Of a stretch of DNA of 64,000 nucleotides, positions 8,536 through 16,088 are shown in pieces. The notes under the pieces are model-generated. The model did not search any database. It was not told where the DNA came from and saw nothing but the letters and a program-made list of their open reading frames with translations. The DNA lies in contig NZ_BDBM01000019.1 of NCBI RefSeq assembly GCF_001612985.1, positions 86,491 to 150,490 of the forward strand, written 5' to 3'. The DNA comes from Nocardia gamkensis NBRC 108242 (GTDB taxonomy: Bacteria > Actinomycetota > Actinomycetes > Mycobacteriales > Mycobacteriaceae). The position numbers and the translations under genes were made by a program. How positions within the stretch are numbered: the stretch's first letter is position 1; every line of letters begins with the position of its first letter.

Positions 8536-9900
8536 GTGAGCATTGACGACGCAGTCGCCGACGAGGACCGCAAGAAGAACCGGTACCAGTTCGACCGGCA
8601 CACACCGGAATACCGGCACCGGTTCCAGGAGATCACCGAGGAACTGCACGCCAAGTGCCCGATCGCGTGGAGCGACACCTACGACGGTCACTGGGTGGCC
8701 GGCGGCGGCAACGCGGTCTTCGAACTCGCCCGCTGCCCGCACGTCTCCAACGACCACGATCTGCACGGCGAACGCAAGGGCTACAAAGGGATCTCCATCC
8801 CATCCGCCCGGCGCGCGCAGGTGGTGCGCGGCGGCATGCTGGAGATGGACGATCCGGAGCACCGGCTCTACCGCCAGGTGCTCAATCCCTACCTCTCGCC
8901 TGCCGCGGTCCGGCGCTGGGAGCCGGTCATCGACGAGATCGTGCGGGCGAGCCTGGACGAGAGGATCGAGAGCGGGCGCATCGATTTCGTCGACGACCTC
9001 GCCAATGTCGTTCCGGCCGTGCTGACCCTGGCCATGCTCGGAATCCCGTTGCGACAGTGGTCCATCTACAGCGAGCCGGTGCACGCCTCGGTGTACACGC
9101 CGGAGGATTCGCCCGACGCTGCACGGGTCGCCGAGATGCACCGCGCGATGGGCATCGATCTGCTGACCAACCTGGCCGAGATCAAGCAGAACCCGCGGCC
9201 CGGCCTGGTGCACGCCCTCACCGAACTGCGGATCGACGGCGAGCCCGCGCCGGACCTCGAACTGCTGGGCATGCTCGGCCTGATCATCGGCGGCGGATTC
9301 GACACCACCACCGCGCTCACCGCGCACTCGCTGGAATGGCTGTCGGATCACCCCGGCCAGCGCGAGCTGCTCAGCCGCGAACGCGACACTCTGCTGGCCC
9401 CGGCGACCGAGGAGTTCCTGCGCTTCTTCACCCCCGCGCCGGGTGACGGGCGCACCATCTCGGCCGACTGTGTCGTCGAGAACACCCGATTCGAAGAGGG
9501 TGACCGCCTGTGGCTTTCCTGGGCGATGGCCAACCGCGATCCCGCGATCTTCCCCGATCCGAACGAGGTCGTCCTGGATCGCAAGGGCAACCGGCACTTC
9601 AGTTTCGGCCTCGGCGTGCATCGCTGCATCGGGTCGAACGTCGCGCGCACCGTGTTCAAATCCATGCTCACCGCCGTGCTCGACCGGATGCCCGACTACC
9701 GCTGCGATCCCGAGGGCACCGTGCACTACGAGACCATCGGGGTGATCCAGGGCATGCGGCATCTGCCCGCCACCTTCACACCGGGGCCGCGCCTGGGCGC
9801 CGGACTGGAGGAGACCTTGGAGAGATTGCAGCGGATCTGCGACGAGCAGCGACTGGCGGCGCCGGTGACCGAGCGCCCCGACGTCGCGCGGATCGACTGA
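8536..9900 (+). CDS. Cytochrome P450
   Basis: This 454-residue soluble bacterial P450 is slightly longer than average. The heme-binding loop is FSFGLGVHRCIGSN with the axial Cys364. The I-helix oxygen-activation motif is GGGFDTTTA, and the K-helix motif is EEFLR. The GTG start follows AGAGG. It probably hydroxylates the alicyclic or side-chain carbon of the island's substrate using the ferredoxin just upstream. I do not assign a CYP family. Downstream, without a terminator, come the two amidohydrolases and the Rieske gene. Confidence 0.93.
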   Translation: MSIDDAVADEDRKKNRYQFDRHTPEYRHRFQEITEELHAKCPIAWSDTYDGHWVAGGGNAVFELARCPHVSNDHDLHGERKGYKGISIPSARRAQVVRGGMLEMDDPEHRLYRQVLNPYLSPAAVRRWEPVIDEIVRASLDERIESGRIDFVDDLANVVPAVLTLAMLGIPLRQWSIYSEPVHASVYTPEDSPDAARVAEMHRAMGIDLLTNLAEIKQNPRPGLVHALTELRIDGEPAPDLELLGMLGLIIGGGFDTTTALTAHSLEWLSDHPGQRELLSRERDTLLAPATEEFLRFFTPAPGDGRTISADCVVENTRFEEGDRLWLSWAMANRDPAIFPDPNEVVLDRKGNRHFSFGLGVHRCIGSNVARTVFKSMLTAVLDRMPDYRCDPEGTVHYETIGVIQGMRHLPATFTPGPRLGAGLEETLERLQRICDEQRLAAPVTERPDVARID

Positions 9901-9919
9901 CGCCACCGGGAGACATCGG

Positions 9920-11011
9920 ATGATTACGCTTTCCGACGGCACCAGCATGCCCGTCATCGACGGCAGCGTGCACATCTTCTTCGCTTCGAACGACGATATG
10001 CGCGGCTTCCTGCGCGAGCCGTACAAGAGCCGTGGCATCCCGGATGCCGAGCTGGACTGGTACGGCGCTCCCGGCGGGGAGTACGCCGAGGGAACCAGGG
10101 GACCTTCCCGCGGATACCCGGGTTCCGATCCGGACGTGGTCGGCGAGCAGCTGTTCGAGACGCGAGGCGTGGACGTCGCGATCCTGCATCCCATGACCCG
10201 GGGCATCCTGCCCGACCGGCACCTGACCACGGCGATGCTGTCGGCGCACAACGAGATGATGGTGGGGCGGTGGCTGGATTCCGGGGCGTACGCGTCCCGC
10301 TATCGCGGCACCATTCGGGTGAACCCCGAGGACACCCCGGGCGCGCTGCGCGAGATCCGCAGGTGGGCGGACCATCCCGGCGTGGTCCAGGTCGGTGTCC
10401 CGTTGCAGTCGCGCGAACTGTACGGCAAGCCGCAGTTCTGGCCGTTGTGGGAGGCGGCGGCCGAAGCCGGGCTGCCGGTGGCCGCGCACATCGAAACCGG
10501 CGAGAGTATCGCCTTCCCGCCCACGCCGTCGGGGCACACCCGCACCTACGAGCAGTACCTCGGGTTCATGTCGCTGAACTACGTCTACCACTTGATGAAC
10601 ATGATCGCCGAAGGAGTGTTCGAGCGGCTGCCCCGGTTGCGGTTCGTCTGGGCCGACGGCGCGGCCGATCTGCTCACCCCCTTCACCTGGCGGATGGACA
10701 CCTTCGGCAGGCCACACCTGGAGCAGACGCCGTGGGCGCCACGGATGCCCAGCGACTACCTGCCCGGTCACGTCTTCTTCGTCCACGGCAGCCTCGACGG
10801 GCCGGGCGACACCGAATGGGCCTCCGAATGGCTCGGTTTCACCGGCAAGGAGGACATGGTGATGTTCGGCTCCAGTTATCCGCACTGGCACTGCGCGAAT
10901 GTCGATGTGCTGCCGTCCACGCTCACCACCCAGCAGCGCGAAAAGATCTGCTGGCGCAACGCCGCCCAGCTCTACGGGATCGATGTCCCGGCCGGGCTGG
11001 TCTCCGAGTAG
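9920..11011 (+). CDS. Amidohydrolase-2 family protein with altered metal site
   Basis: This 363-residue protein of the ACMSD-like amidohydrolase-2 family starts with a good GGGAG ribosome site, 20 bases after the P450 stop. Compared with its neighbour at 11033-12178, the first motif is VIDGSVHIFF instead of VVDSDVHPVP. The metal-site motif near the C-terminus is SSYPHW, with Ser319 where the neighbour has Asp332. The His in AAHIETGES is kept. The loss of the C-terminal Asp suggests altered or absent hydrolase/decarboxylase activity. It could be a structural or regulatory partner of the next gene product. The family acts on C-C or C-N bonds; the substrate is unknown. Confidence 0.85.
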   Translation: MITLSDGTSMPVIDGSVHIFFASNDDMRGFLREPYKSRGIPDAELDWYGAPGGEYAEGTRGPSRGYPGSDPDVVGEQLFETRGVDVAILHPMTRGILPDRHLTTAMLSAHNEMMVGRWLDSGAYASRYRGTIRVNPEDTPGALREIRRWADHPGVVQVGVPLQSRELYGKPQFWPLWEAAAEAGLPVAAHIETGESIAFPPTPSGHTRTYEQYLGFMSLNYVYHLMNMIAEGVFERLPRLRFVWADGAADLLTPFTWRMDTFGRPHLEQTPWAPRMPSDYLPGHVFFVHGSLDGPGDTEWASEWLGFTGKEDMVMFGSSYPHWHCANVDVLPSTLTTQQREKICWRNAAQLYGIDVPAGLVSE

Positions 11012-11032
11012 TCGCGAACAAGGGAGACGACC

Positions 11033-12178
11033 ATGACGCTGTCCCACCAGCAGCACCGCGCCCCGGCGCCCGATCAGGTCGCCGTCCGGGTTGTCGACTC
11101 GGACGTGCACCCCGTGCCACGGCGCCGCGAACTCGTGGAGTACATCCCGGAGCCGTATCGCAGCTCGTATTTTCTCAGCCACCGGGTCGGCGAGACGATC
11201 ATCTACGACGCTCCCGACTACGCGCATTCCTTCGCGATGCGCGTGGACACCTTTCCCGCCGACGGCGAATTCCCCGGTAGCGACCCGGAACTGGCCTTCC
11301 GGCAGTTGATCGTGGAAGCCGGCTCGGACATCGCGATCCTCGAGCCCACGGTCAAGGCCACCCGCCTTCCCGAGGCCACCCAGGCGTTGGCGACCGGAGT
11401 CAACCACTGGCTGGCCAATCACTGGCTGGACCCGGAGAACAACTGGCACCAGCGGTGGCGCGGCTCGATCTGCGCGGCGATCGACGACCCGCACGGCGCG
11501 GTCCGCGAGATCGAGCACTGGGCCGGGCACCCGTACATGGCGCAGATCCTCATCAAGGCCGAACCACGCCCGGCCTGGGGCGATCCGAGGTACGACCCGA
11601 TTTGGGCGGCGGCCACCAAGCACGATCTGGTGGTCAGCTGCCATCTCGGCCGCGGCGCCTACGAGACGATGCCCATGCCGCCGGTCGGTTTCCCCAGCTA
11701 CAACCACGACTTCATGGTCACCTACTCGTTGCTGGCGGCGAACCAGATCATGAGCCTGATCTTCGACGGGGTGTTCGACCGTTTCCCGACGCTGCGAATC
11801 GTGTTCGTGGAGCATGCCTTCACCTGGATCCTGCCCCTGATGTGGCGGATGGACGCGATCTACGCAGCGCGCAGGTCCTGGACCGGAATTCGGCGCAAAC
11901 CGTCGGAATACGTCAAGCAGCACATCAGATTCACCACCCAGCCACTGGACTATCCCGAGGACAAGACCGAACTCACCCGGGCGTTCGAATGGATGGAGGC
12001 GGACAAGATCCTGCTGTACTCCTCGGACTACCCGCACTGGACCTTCGACGACCCCCGCTGGCTGGTCAAACACCTCCCGGCATACGCCCGCGACCGCGTG
12101 ATGTACCGCAACGGCATCGAGACCTATCACCTGCCGGAGACGGTGCCCGCCATCGACGGCCAGAGGCGGGTGTTCTGA
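11033..12178 (+). CDS. Amidohydrolase-2 family metalloenzyme
   Basis: This protein has 381 residues and is a paralogue of the preceding gene with an intact metal-site pattern. It shows DSDVHP near residue 23, CHLGRGAYE in the middle, VEHAFTWILP, and SSDYPHW with Asp332. The ATG follows GGGAGACGACC. Family members cleave carboxylates, enol lactones or amides in aromatic and alicyclic degradation. The stop is followed with no gap by the GTG of the Rieske gene, so the set P450-AH-AH-Rieske is one operon. Two adjacent copies that differ in the active site suggest a hetero-oligomer. Confidence 0.87.
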   Translation: MTLSHQQHRAPAPDQVAVRVVDSDVHPVPRRRELVEYIPEPYRSSYFLSHRVGETIIYDAPDYAHSFAMRVDTFPADGEFPGSDPELAFRQLIVEAGSDIAILEPTVKATRLPEATQALATGVNHWLANHWLDPENNWHQRWRGSICAAIDDPHGAVREIEHWAGHPYMAQILIKAEPRPAWGDPRYDPIWAAATKHDLVVSCHLGRGAYETMPMPPVGFPSYNHDFMVTYSLLAANQIMSLIFDGVFDRFPTLRIVFVEHAFTWILPLMWRMDAIYAARRSWTGIRRKPSEYVKQHIRFTTQPLDYPEDKTELTRAFEWMEADKILLYSSDYPHWTFDDPRWLVKHLPAYARDRVMYRNGIETYHLPETVPAIDGQRRVF

Positions 12179-12571
12179 GTGCCGGACGAATCCGAGACGC
12201 CACGGCTGGCACAAGGGCGCGAGCACGTCGTCGCGACCGTCGACGAGATCCCCCCGGGCTCGTCCAAGGTGGTGCCGATCGGCAGGCACGGGGTCGGCGT
12301 GTACAACGTCGACGGGACCTTCTACGCCATCGCGAACTACTGTCCGCACGAGGGCGGCCCGCTGTGCGCGGGCCGCGCCCGCGGACGCACAGTCGTCGAC
12401 GAGTCCGTTCCCGGTGACGCGGTCATGGTGCGGGACAAGGAATACATCTACTGCCCCTGGCATCAGTGGGGTTTCGAACTGGCGACCGGCACCACCGCGG
12501 TGAAACCCGAGTGGAGCATCCGCACCTATCCCGTCCGGATCGTCGGCGACGACGTCGTGGTCATGGCCTGA
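12179..12571 (+). CDS. Rieske [2Fe-2S] ferredoxin-like protein
   Basis: This 130-residue Rieske protein has the two ligand loops CPHEGGPLC and CPWHQWGF, each with one Cys and one His bound to iron. No transmembrane segment or oxygenase catalytic domain is attached, so it is a soluble carrier or a subunit. It starts directly after the amidohydrolase stop. No Rieske oxygenase alpha subunit is found in the window. Its partner might be the P450, the amidohydrolases or a distant oxygenase. Confidence 0.9.
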   Translation: MPDESETPRLAQGREHVVATVDEIPPGSSKVVPIGRHGVGVYNVDGTFYAIANYCPHEGGPLCAGRARGRTVVDESVPGDAVMVRDKEYIYCPWHQWGFELATGTTAVKPEWSIRTYPVRIVGDDVVVMA

Positions 12572-12579
12572 GGCGCCGC

Positions 12580-13473
12580 GTGAACAGCGAAATCGGCGCC
12601 GCGGGCGTGTCCTCGGTGGAGATCAACGGCGGCAAGGTGGTGTACGAGGTCCTCGGTGACCGCGGCGAACTCGTCGTCCTGACGCCGGGCGGCCGGTTCG
12701 GCATGGACGTGCCGGGATTGCGCCCGCTGGCCGAAGCCATCGTCGCCGGCGGCTACACGGTGCTGCTGTGGGACCGCCCCAACTGCGGCGGCTCCGATGT
12801 GCAGTTCTACGGGCAGACGGAGTCGCACATGCGGGCGCAGACGCTCGACGGCTTGCTCGCCGTGCTGGGCGCGGGCCCGTGCGTGCTCGCGGGCGGATCC
12901 GGCGGCGCCCGCGACTCGATGCTCACGGCCATGCTCTACCCCGACCGGGTGAGCAAACTGGTGCTCTGGAACATCGTGGGCGGCATCTACGGGGTGTTCA
13001 ACCTGGGCGCGTATTACGTGCTGCCCAGCCTGCAGGTCGTGCGCGGAAGCGGCGTCGCGGGCTTGCCGCGGCTGCGGGAGTGGCGCGAGCGTATCGCCGC
13101 GAACCCCGCCAACGAGCAACGCCTGCTGAACCTGGACCGCGACGAGTTCGTGAAACTGTCGTTGCGCTGGCTGGGCGCCTATGTCCCGAAGCCGGGACAG
13201 ACGATCCCCGGCGTGGACGACGAGATGTTCGACCGCATCCGCGTCCCCACGTTGATCATCCGTGGCGGGGCGGGGGATCTCGACCATCCCAAACGCACGT
13301 CACTCGAGGTGAGCTGCCTGATCGAGGGCTCGACGCTGATCGATCCACCGTGGCCGGAGGATGCCTGGGAGCGCGCGATCGAGGAACGCGCCGCCGGGAA
13401 GGTCGTCCACTACAACATGTTCGACACCTGGGTGCTTGCCGCGCCCGCGATCCTGAAGTTCCTGGACGGCTGA
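12580..13473 (+). CDS. Alpha/beta hydrolase
   Basis: This 297-residue hydrolase has its nucleophile Ser107 in AGGSGGARDS and an acidic loop at GAGDLDHP. The usual HG oxyanion motif is replaced by TPGGRF, and no clear GH motif marks the catalytic His near the C-terminus. The GTG start lies eight bases after the Rieske stop, so it belongs to the same operon. It could act on a C-C bond or an enol-lactone, but the atypical triad makes this uncertain. Confidence 0.82.
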   Translation: MNSEIGAAGVSSVEINGGKVVYEVLGDRGELVVLTPGGRFGMDVPGLRPLAEAIVAGGYTVLLWDRPNCGGSDVQFYGQTESHMRAQTLDGLLAVLGAGPCVLAGGSGGARDSMLTAMLYPDRVSKLVLWNIVGGIYGVFNLGAYYVLPSLQVVRGSGVAGLPRLREWRERIAANPANEQRLLNLDRDEFVKLSLRWLGAYVPKPGQTIPGVDDEMFDRIRVPTLIIRGGAGDLDHPKRTSLEVSCLIEGSTLIDPPWPEDAWERAIEERAAGKVVHYNMFDTWVLAAPAILKFLDG

Positions 13474-13514
13474 TGGCCGGGCCCCCATGGTTGCCCCGCG
13501 CCCGCTCGCCCCGT

Positions 13515-13988
13515 TCACCGGGTGAGGATTCGTACCTCGCAGTTCAACGATGCCTCCAGGGCGGTGTGGATCCGGCTCTCCGGCACCCGTTCCAGGTCGG
13601 ACTCGAGCAGCGTCACCGACACCACGTCGAAGCCGTCGGCGTCCGGCGCCCGGGTGATCTCACCGGTCACGCCGAAACCGGCCAGGACGCCGTGGGCGTC
13701 GTCATCGGTCCCTCGGCTGGCGAAGGTGACCACACCCGCCACCGGGGCGGTGCCGAACGCCGCGGCGCACACCCGCACCGCCTCGCCCATCGCGGCGTCG
13801 GGATCGTCTGTCTCGACCAGCAATCGGACTTCACGTCCTCCCGTGGGCCGCGCCGCCGGATCGTCGTCCATGAGCTGGGCCGGAATCGAGGCGGCGTGGG
13901 CGCGCAGCTCGGCCGACCCGTCCGCCATCTGCGCCGCGGTGAGCTGCCCGGCCGGGTCGACATTGATACGCAGCACCGCGGTTCTCAT
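13515..13988 (-). CDS. Conserved-looking protein of unknown function
   Basis: I do not recognise this 157-residue protein. It is acidic and has no membrane segment, signal peptide or cysteine cluster, and it reads like a two-layer alpha/beta fold. The frame stays open far upstream, but the start at the ATG at 13988 avoids overlap with the divergent NuoF-like gene. It converges on the alpha/beta hydrolase with a 41-base gap. Strand and codon use resemble the neighbours. Confidence 0.55.
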   Translation of the reverse strand: MRTAVLRINVDPAGQLTAAQMADGSAELRAHAASIPAQLMDDDPAARPTGGREVRLLVETDDPDAAMGEAVRVCAAAFGTAPVAGVVTFASRGTDDDAHGVLAGFGVTGEITRAPDADGFDVVSVTLLESDLERVPESRIHTALEASLNCEVRILTR

Positions 13989-14060
13989 GGCGGAAAGCGT
14001 AACCGCCGCATCCGGACGACGGGGCGTCCCTCGCTCGGAATCCAGCCAGAAGAGGTTGCC

Positions 14061-15362
14061 ATGCAAGAAACTGTCGAGCCGGTCGCGGGGCTCACCGTGG
14101 CCCCCGCGCCCGGCTGCGTGCCGCGCCTGCTGCGGATGAGCGACAGCGCCGAAGATCTCGCCGCGTACCGGGAGGCCGGAGGCTACCTGCCGCTCGGCTC
14201 GGTCGAGGCCGTGCTGGAAGAGGTGCGGCGCAGCGGGCTGCTCGGCCGTGGCGGCGCGGCATTCCCGATCGCGATCAAACTCACCGGCGTCCGGGACGCC
14301 GGGCGGCGCGGGCGCGAGACCGTGGTCGTGGCCAACGGCGAGGAGGGCGAACCCGCCTCCGTCAAGGACAAGTGGCTGATGCGTCACCGCCCGCACCTGG
14401 TGCTGGACGGAGTGCGCCTGGCAGCGGCTATCGTCGACGCGCGGCGGGCCTACGTCTACGTCTCGGATCCGGAGTCCGCGCGCTGTATCGACGCCGCGCT
14501 GTCCGAACTCGACGCCGCCGGAATCGGCGAGGTCGCCATCGAATTGGTCACCGTCGACCCGGCCTATGTCGCCGGTGAGGAGACCGCGGCGATCCGGGCG
14601 ATCAACGGCGGCCCCGCGAAGCCCTCCGACAAGCCGCCGCGACCGTTCGAACAAGGGGTCGACGGGCTGCCGACGATGGTCGGCAATGTGGAGACCCTGG
14701 CGCATCTGCCGTTCATCCAGCGGCACGGCGCCGCCGCGTTCCGTGCGGTGGGCACCGAGCATTCCCCGGGTACCTTCCTGGCCACCGTCACGGGAGGCGG
14801 GCGTCCGCCCGCACTGTACGAACTGCCGCACGGCACGAGATTCACCGATGTCCTCGCCCTGCACGGCGTGGCGTCCGAGAGCGTGCGCGGCGCACTGATG
14901 GGCGGCTATTTCGCGGGCATGCTCGACCGCGCGGTGCTGACGGCCACCCTGGACCACGAGTCGATCCGGGCCCTCGGCAGCGGGCTCGGGTGCGGGGCGA
15001 TCTCGGTGCTCACCGACGAGTGCCCCGTCGCCGTGGCCGCGGCGGTGCTGAGCTACTTCGACCGCGAGAACGCGGGCCAGTGCGGGTCCTGCTTCAACGG
15101 GACCGCCGCGATGGCGGCGGCGGCCACCGCGCTGCGTGACGGGCAGGCCAACGCCGCGGACATCGAACGATTGCGGCGATGGTCGGTGGTGCTGCGCGGC
15201 CGCGGCGCGTGCGGAACCCTCGACGGCGCGGCCAACGCCGCGGCCACACTGCTGGCGCGGTTCGGCGCGGAGGTCAGCGCGCATCTCGACGGCCGCTGCC
15301 CCCTCTGCGCCTGCGGTGTCCGGGTGGCCGAGCGACCCTTCGGCGTGGAAGGGGTGGCCTGA
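14061..15362 (+). CDS. Stand-alone NuoF-like NADH-binding flavoprotein
   Basis: This 433-residue protein resembles the 51-kDa NADH-binding subunit of complex I. It shows GRGGAAFPIAIK (FMN/NADH loop), NGEEGEPASVKDKW, and a C-terminal cluster region. The usual CGxCxxC is reduced to two Cys (341 and 344 in QCGSCFNG), with the fourth ligand at Cys384. Three more Cys (413, 416, 418 in CPLCAC) follow near the end. No NuoE or other complex I gene is nearby. Two small ferredoxins follow, and the first overlaps it by one base. I infer an NADH:ferredoxin reductase that feeds the P450. Confidence 0.85.
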   Translation: MQETVEPVAGLTVAPAPGCVPRLLRMSDSAEDLAAYREAGGYLPLGSVEAVLEEVRRSGLLGRGGAAFPIAIKLTGVRDAGRRGRETVVVANGEEGEPASVKDKWLMRHRPHLVLDGVRLAAAIVDARRAYVYVSDPESARCIDAALSELDAAGIGEVAIELVTVDPAYVAGEETAAIRAINGGPAKPSDKPPRPFEQGVDGLPTMVGNVETLAHLPFIQRHGAAAFRAVGTEHSPGTFLATVTGGGRPPALYELPHGTRFTDVLALHGVASESVRGALMGGYFAGMLDRAVLTATLDHESIRALGSGLGCGAISVLTDECPVAVAAAVLSYFDRENAGQCGSCFNGTAAMAAAATALRDGQANAADIERLRRWSVVLRGRGACGTLDGAANAAATLLARFGAEVSAHLDGRCPLCACGVRVAERPFGVEGVA

Positions 15363-15622
15363 TGAGGATTCGTCTCGACCGCACGCTGTGCGACGGATTC
15401 GGCCTGTGCGCCAAGCACGCGCCCGCGCACTTCTCGCTCGACGACTGGGGCTACGCCGCGCTGGAGGGGACCGGTGTCGTGGCCGCGGCCGACCAGGACG
15501 CGGTGCTGCGCGCGCTGCTGGATTGCCCCGTGCACGCCATCATCGCGATGCCCGAACCCGAAGCCCCCGCTCTCCCAACGGTTCCGGCGGCCGACGGGGC
15601 GGGTCAGGAGCCGCTTCGATGA
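15362..15622 (+). CDS. 3Fe-4S ferredoxin
   Basis: This 86-residue ferredoxin has CDGFGLC (Cys10, Cys16) and a third ligand in LDCPVHA. Residue 13 is Phe, so a [3Fe-4S] cluster is expected. A proline/alanine-rich tail of about 25 residues follows the fold. It overlaps the NuoF-like stop as TGATG and its own stop overlaps the next ATG as ATGA, which indicates tight coupling. It is the likely direct electron acceptor of the NuoF-like protein. Confidence 0.87.
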   Translation: MRIRLDRTLCDGFGLCAKHAPAHFSLDDWGYAALEGTGVVAAADQDAVLRALLDCPVHAIIAMPEPEAPALPTVPAADGAGQEPLR

Positions 15623-15702
15623 ATGAGCACGGCAAGCGTGGCGGCGCACATCGGCACCCCGCGTCGGCGATCCGCCGGGCAGACCGGGTGCCGGTTCGAT
15701 GA
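15619..15702 (+). CDS. Possible 27-residue translationally coupled peptide
   Basis: The ATG overlaps the ferredoxin stop as ATGA and follows AGGAG by eight bases. The peptide starts MNEHGKRGGAHRH and is rich in His and Arg. The next small frame starts MSEHGKRAEHT and seems to be a diverged tandem copy. I do not know a family for it. It may be translated, or it may only keep ribosomes coupled across a duplicated spacer. Confidence 0.4.
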   Translation: MNEHGKRGGAHRHPASAIRRADRVPVR

Positions 15703-15797
15703 GCGAACACGGCAAGCGGGCGGAACACACCGCAACCACGGCATCGGCGGTTCGCACGGCGGGCCGGTCACACTGCGAGACGAAGGCGGCGCGATGA
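15699..15797 (+). CDS. Possible 32-residue translationally coupled peptide
   Basis: The frame starts by ATGA overlap with the previous peptide and ends by ATGA overlap with the next ferredoxin. Its first half resembles the previous peptide (M-S/N-EHGKR), and the nucleotide sequence also looks duplicated. It has no strong ribosome site of its own, so translation would depend on coupling. Confidence 0.35.
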   Translation: MSEHGKRAEHTATTASAVRTAGRSHCETKAAR

Positions 15798-15985
15798 GGA
15801 TCGAGGTCGATTACCGGGCCTGCGAGAGCAACGGCATCTGCGTGGGCATCATCCCCGAGGTGTTCGAACTGGACGACAAAGACGAACTGCACGTTCTGCG
15901 GCCGGAGGTGACCCCGGACGTCGAATCCCCCGTGCGTGACGCGGTGGCGCAATGCCCGCGCGCCGCCATCTCGCTCATCGAGTGA
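15794..15985 (+). CDS. 3Fe-4S ferredoxin
   Basis: This 63-residue ferredoxin has CESNGIC (Cys10, Cys16) and a third ligand in AQCPRAA. Asn occupies residue 13. It is compact and has no tail, unlike the ferredoxin at 15362. The ATG overlaps the small upstream frame. It closes the NuoF-ferredoxin operon, and two different ferredoxins in one unit suggest two acceptors. The next gene converges on it after about 100 bases. Confidence 0.87.
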   Translation: MRIEVDYRACESNGICVGIIPEVFELDDKDELHVLRPEVTPDVESPVRDAVAQCPRAAISLIE

Positions 15986-16001
15986 TCCTGGGGCCGACAC
16001 C

Positions 16002-16018
16002 CGACCGGCGGCCGGTCG
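16002..16018. terminator. Short perfect palindrome, possible terminator
   Basis: CGACCGGCGGCCGGTCG is a GC-rich perfect inverted repeat 17 bases after the ferredoxin stop, between convergent genes. No T-run follows, so the call is tentative. Confidence 0.35.
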
Positions 16019-16088
16019 ATTCGAAATACGCTGGTGCGCAATGGGTTCACGGTCGGCGGCGTGAGCCGATGCCGACCGGGCGGGCCCG

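Noticed and set aside
9776..12463. Minus-strand open frame of 895 codons
   Set aside because: It is antisense to the two amidohydrolases and the Rieske gene, which have clear family motifs.
13515..15284. Minus-strand open frame of 589 codons
   Set aside because: Most of it is antisense to the NuoF-like gene. Only the part below 13988 is kept as a separate small gene.
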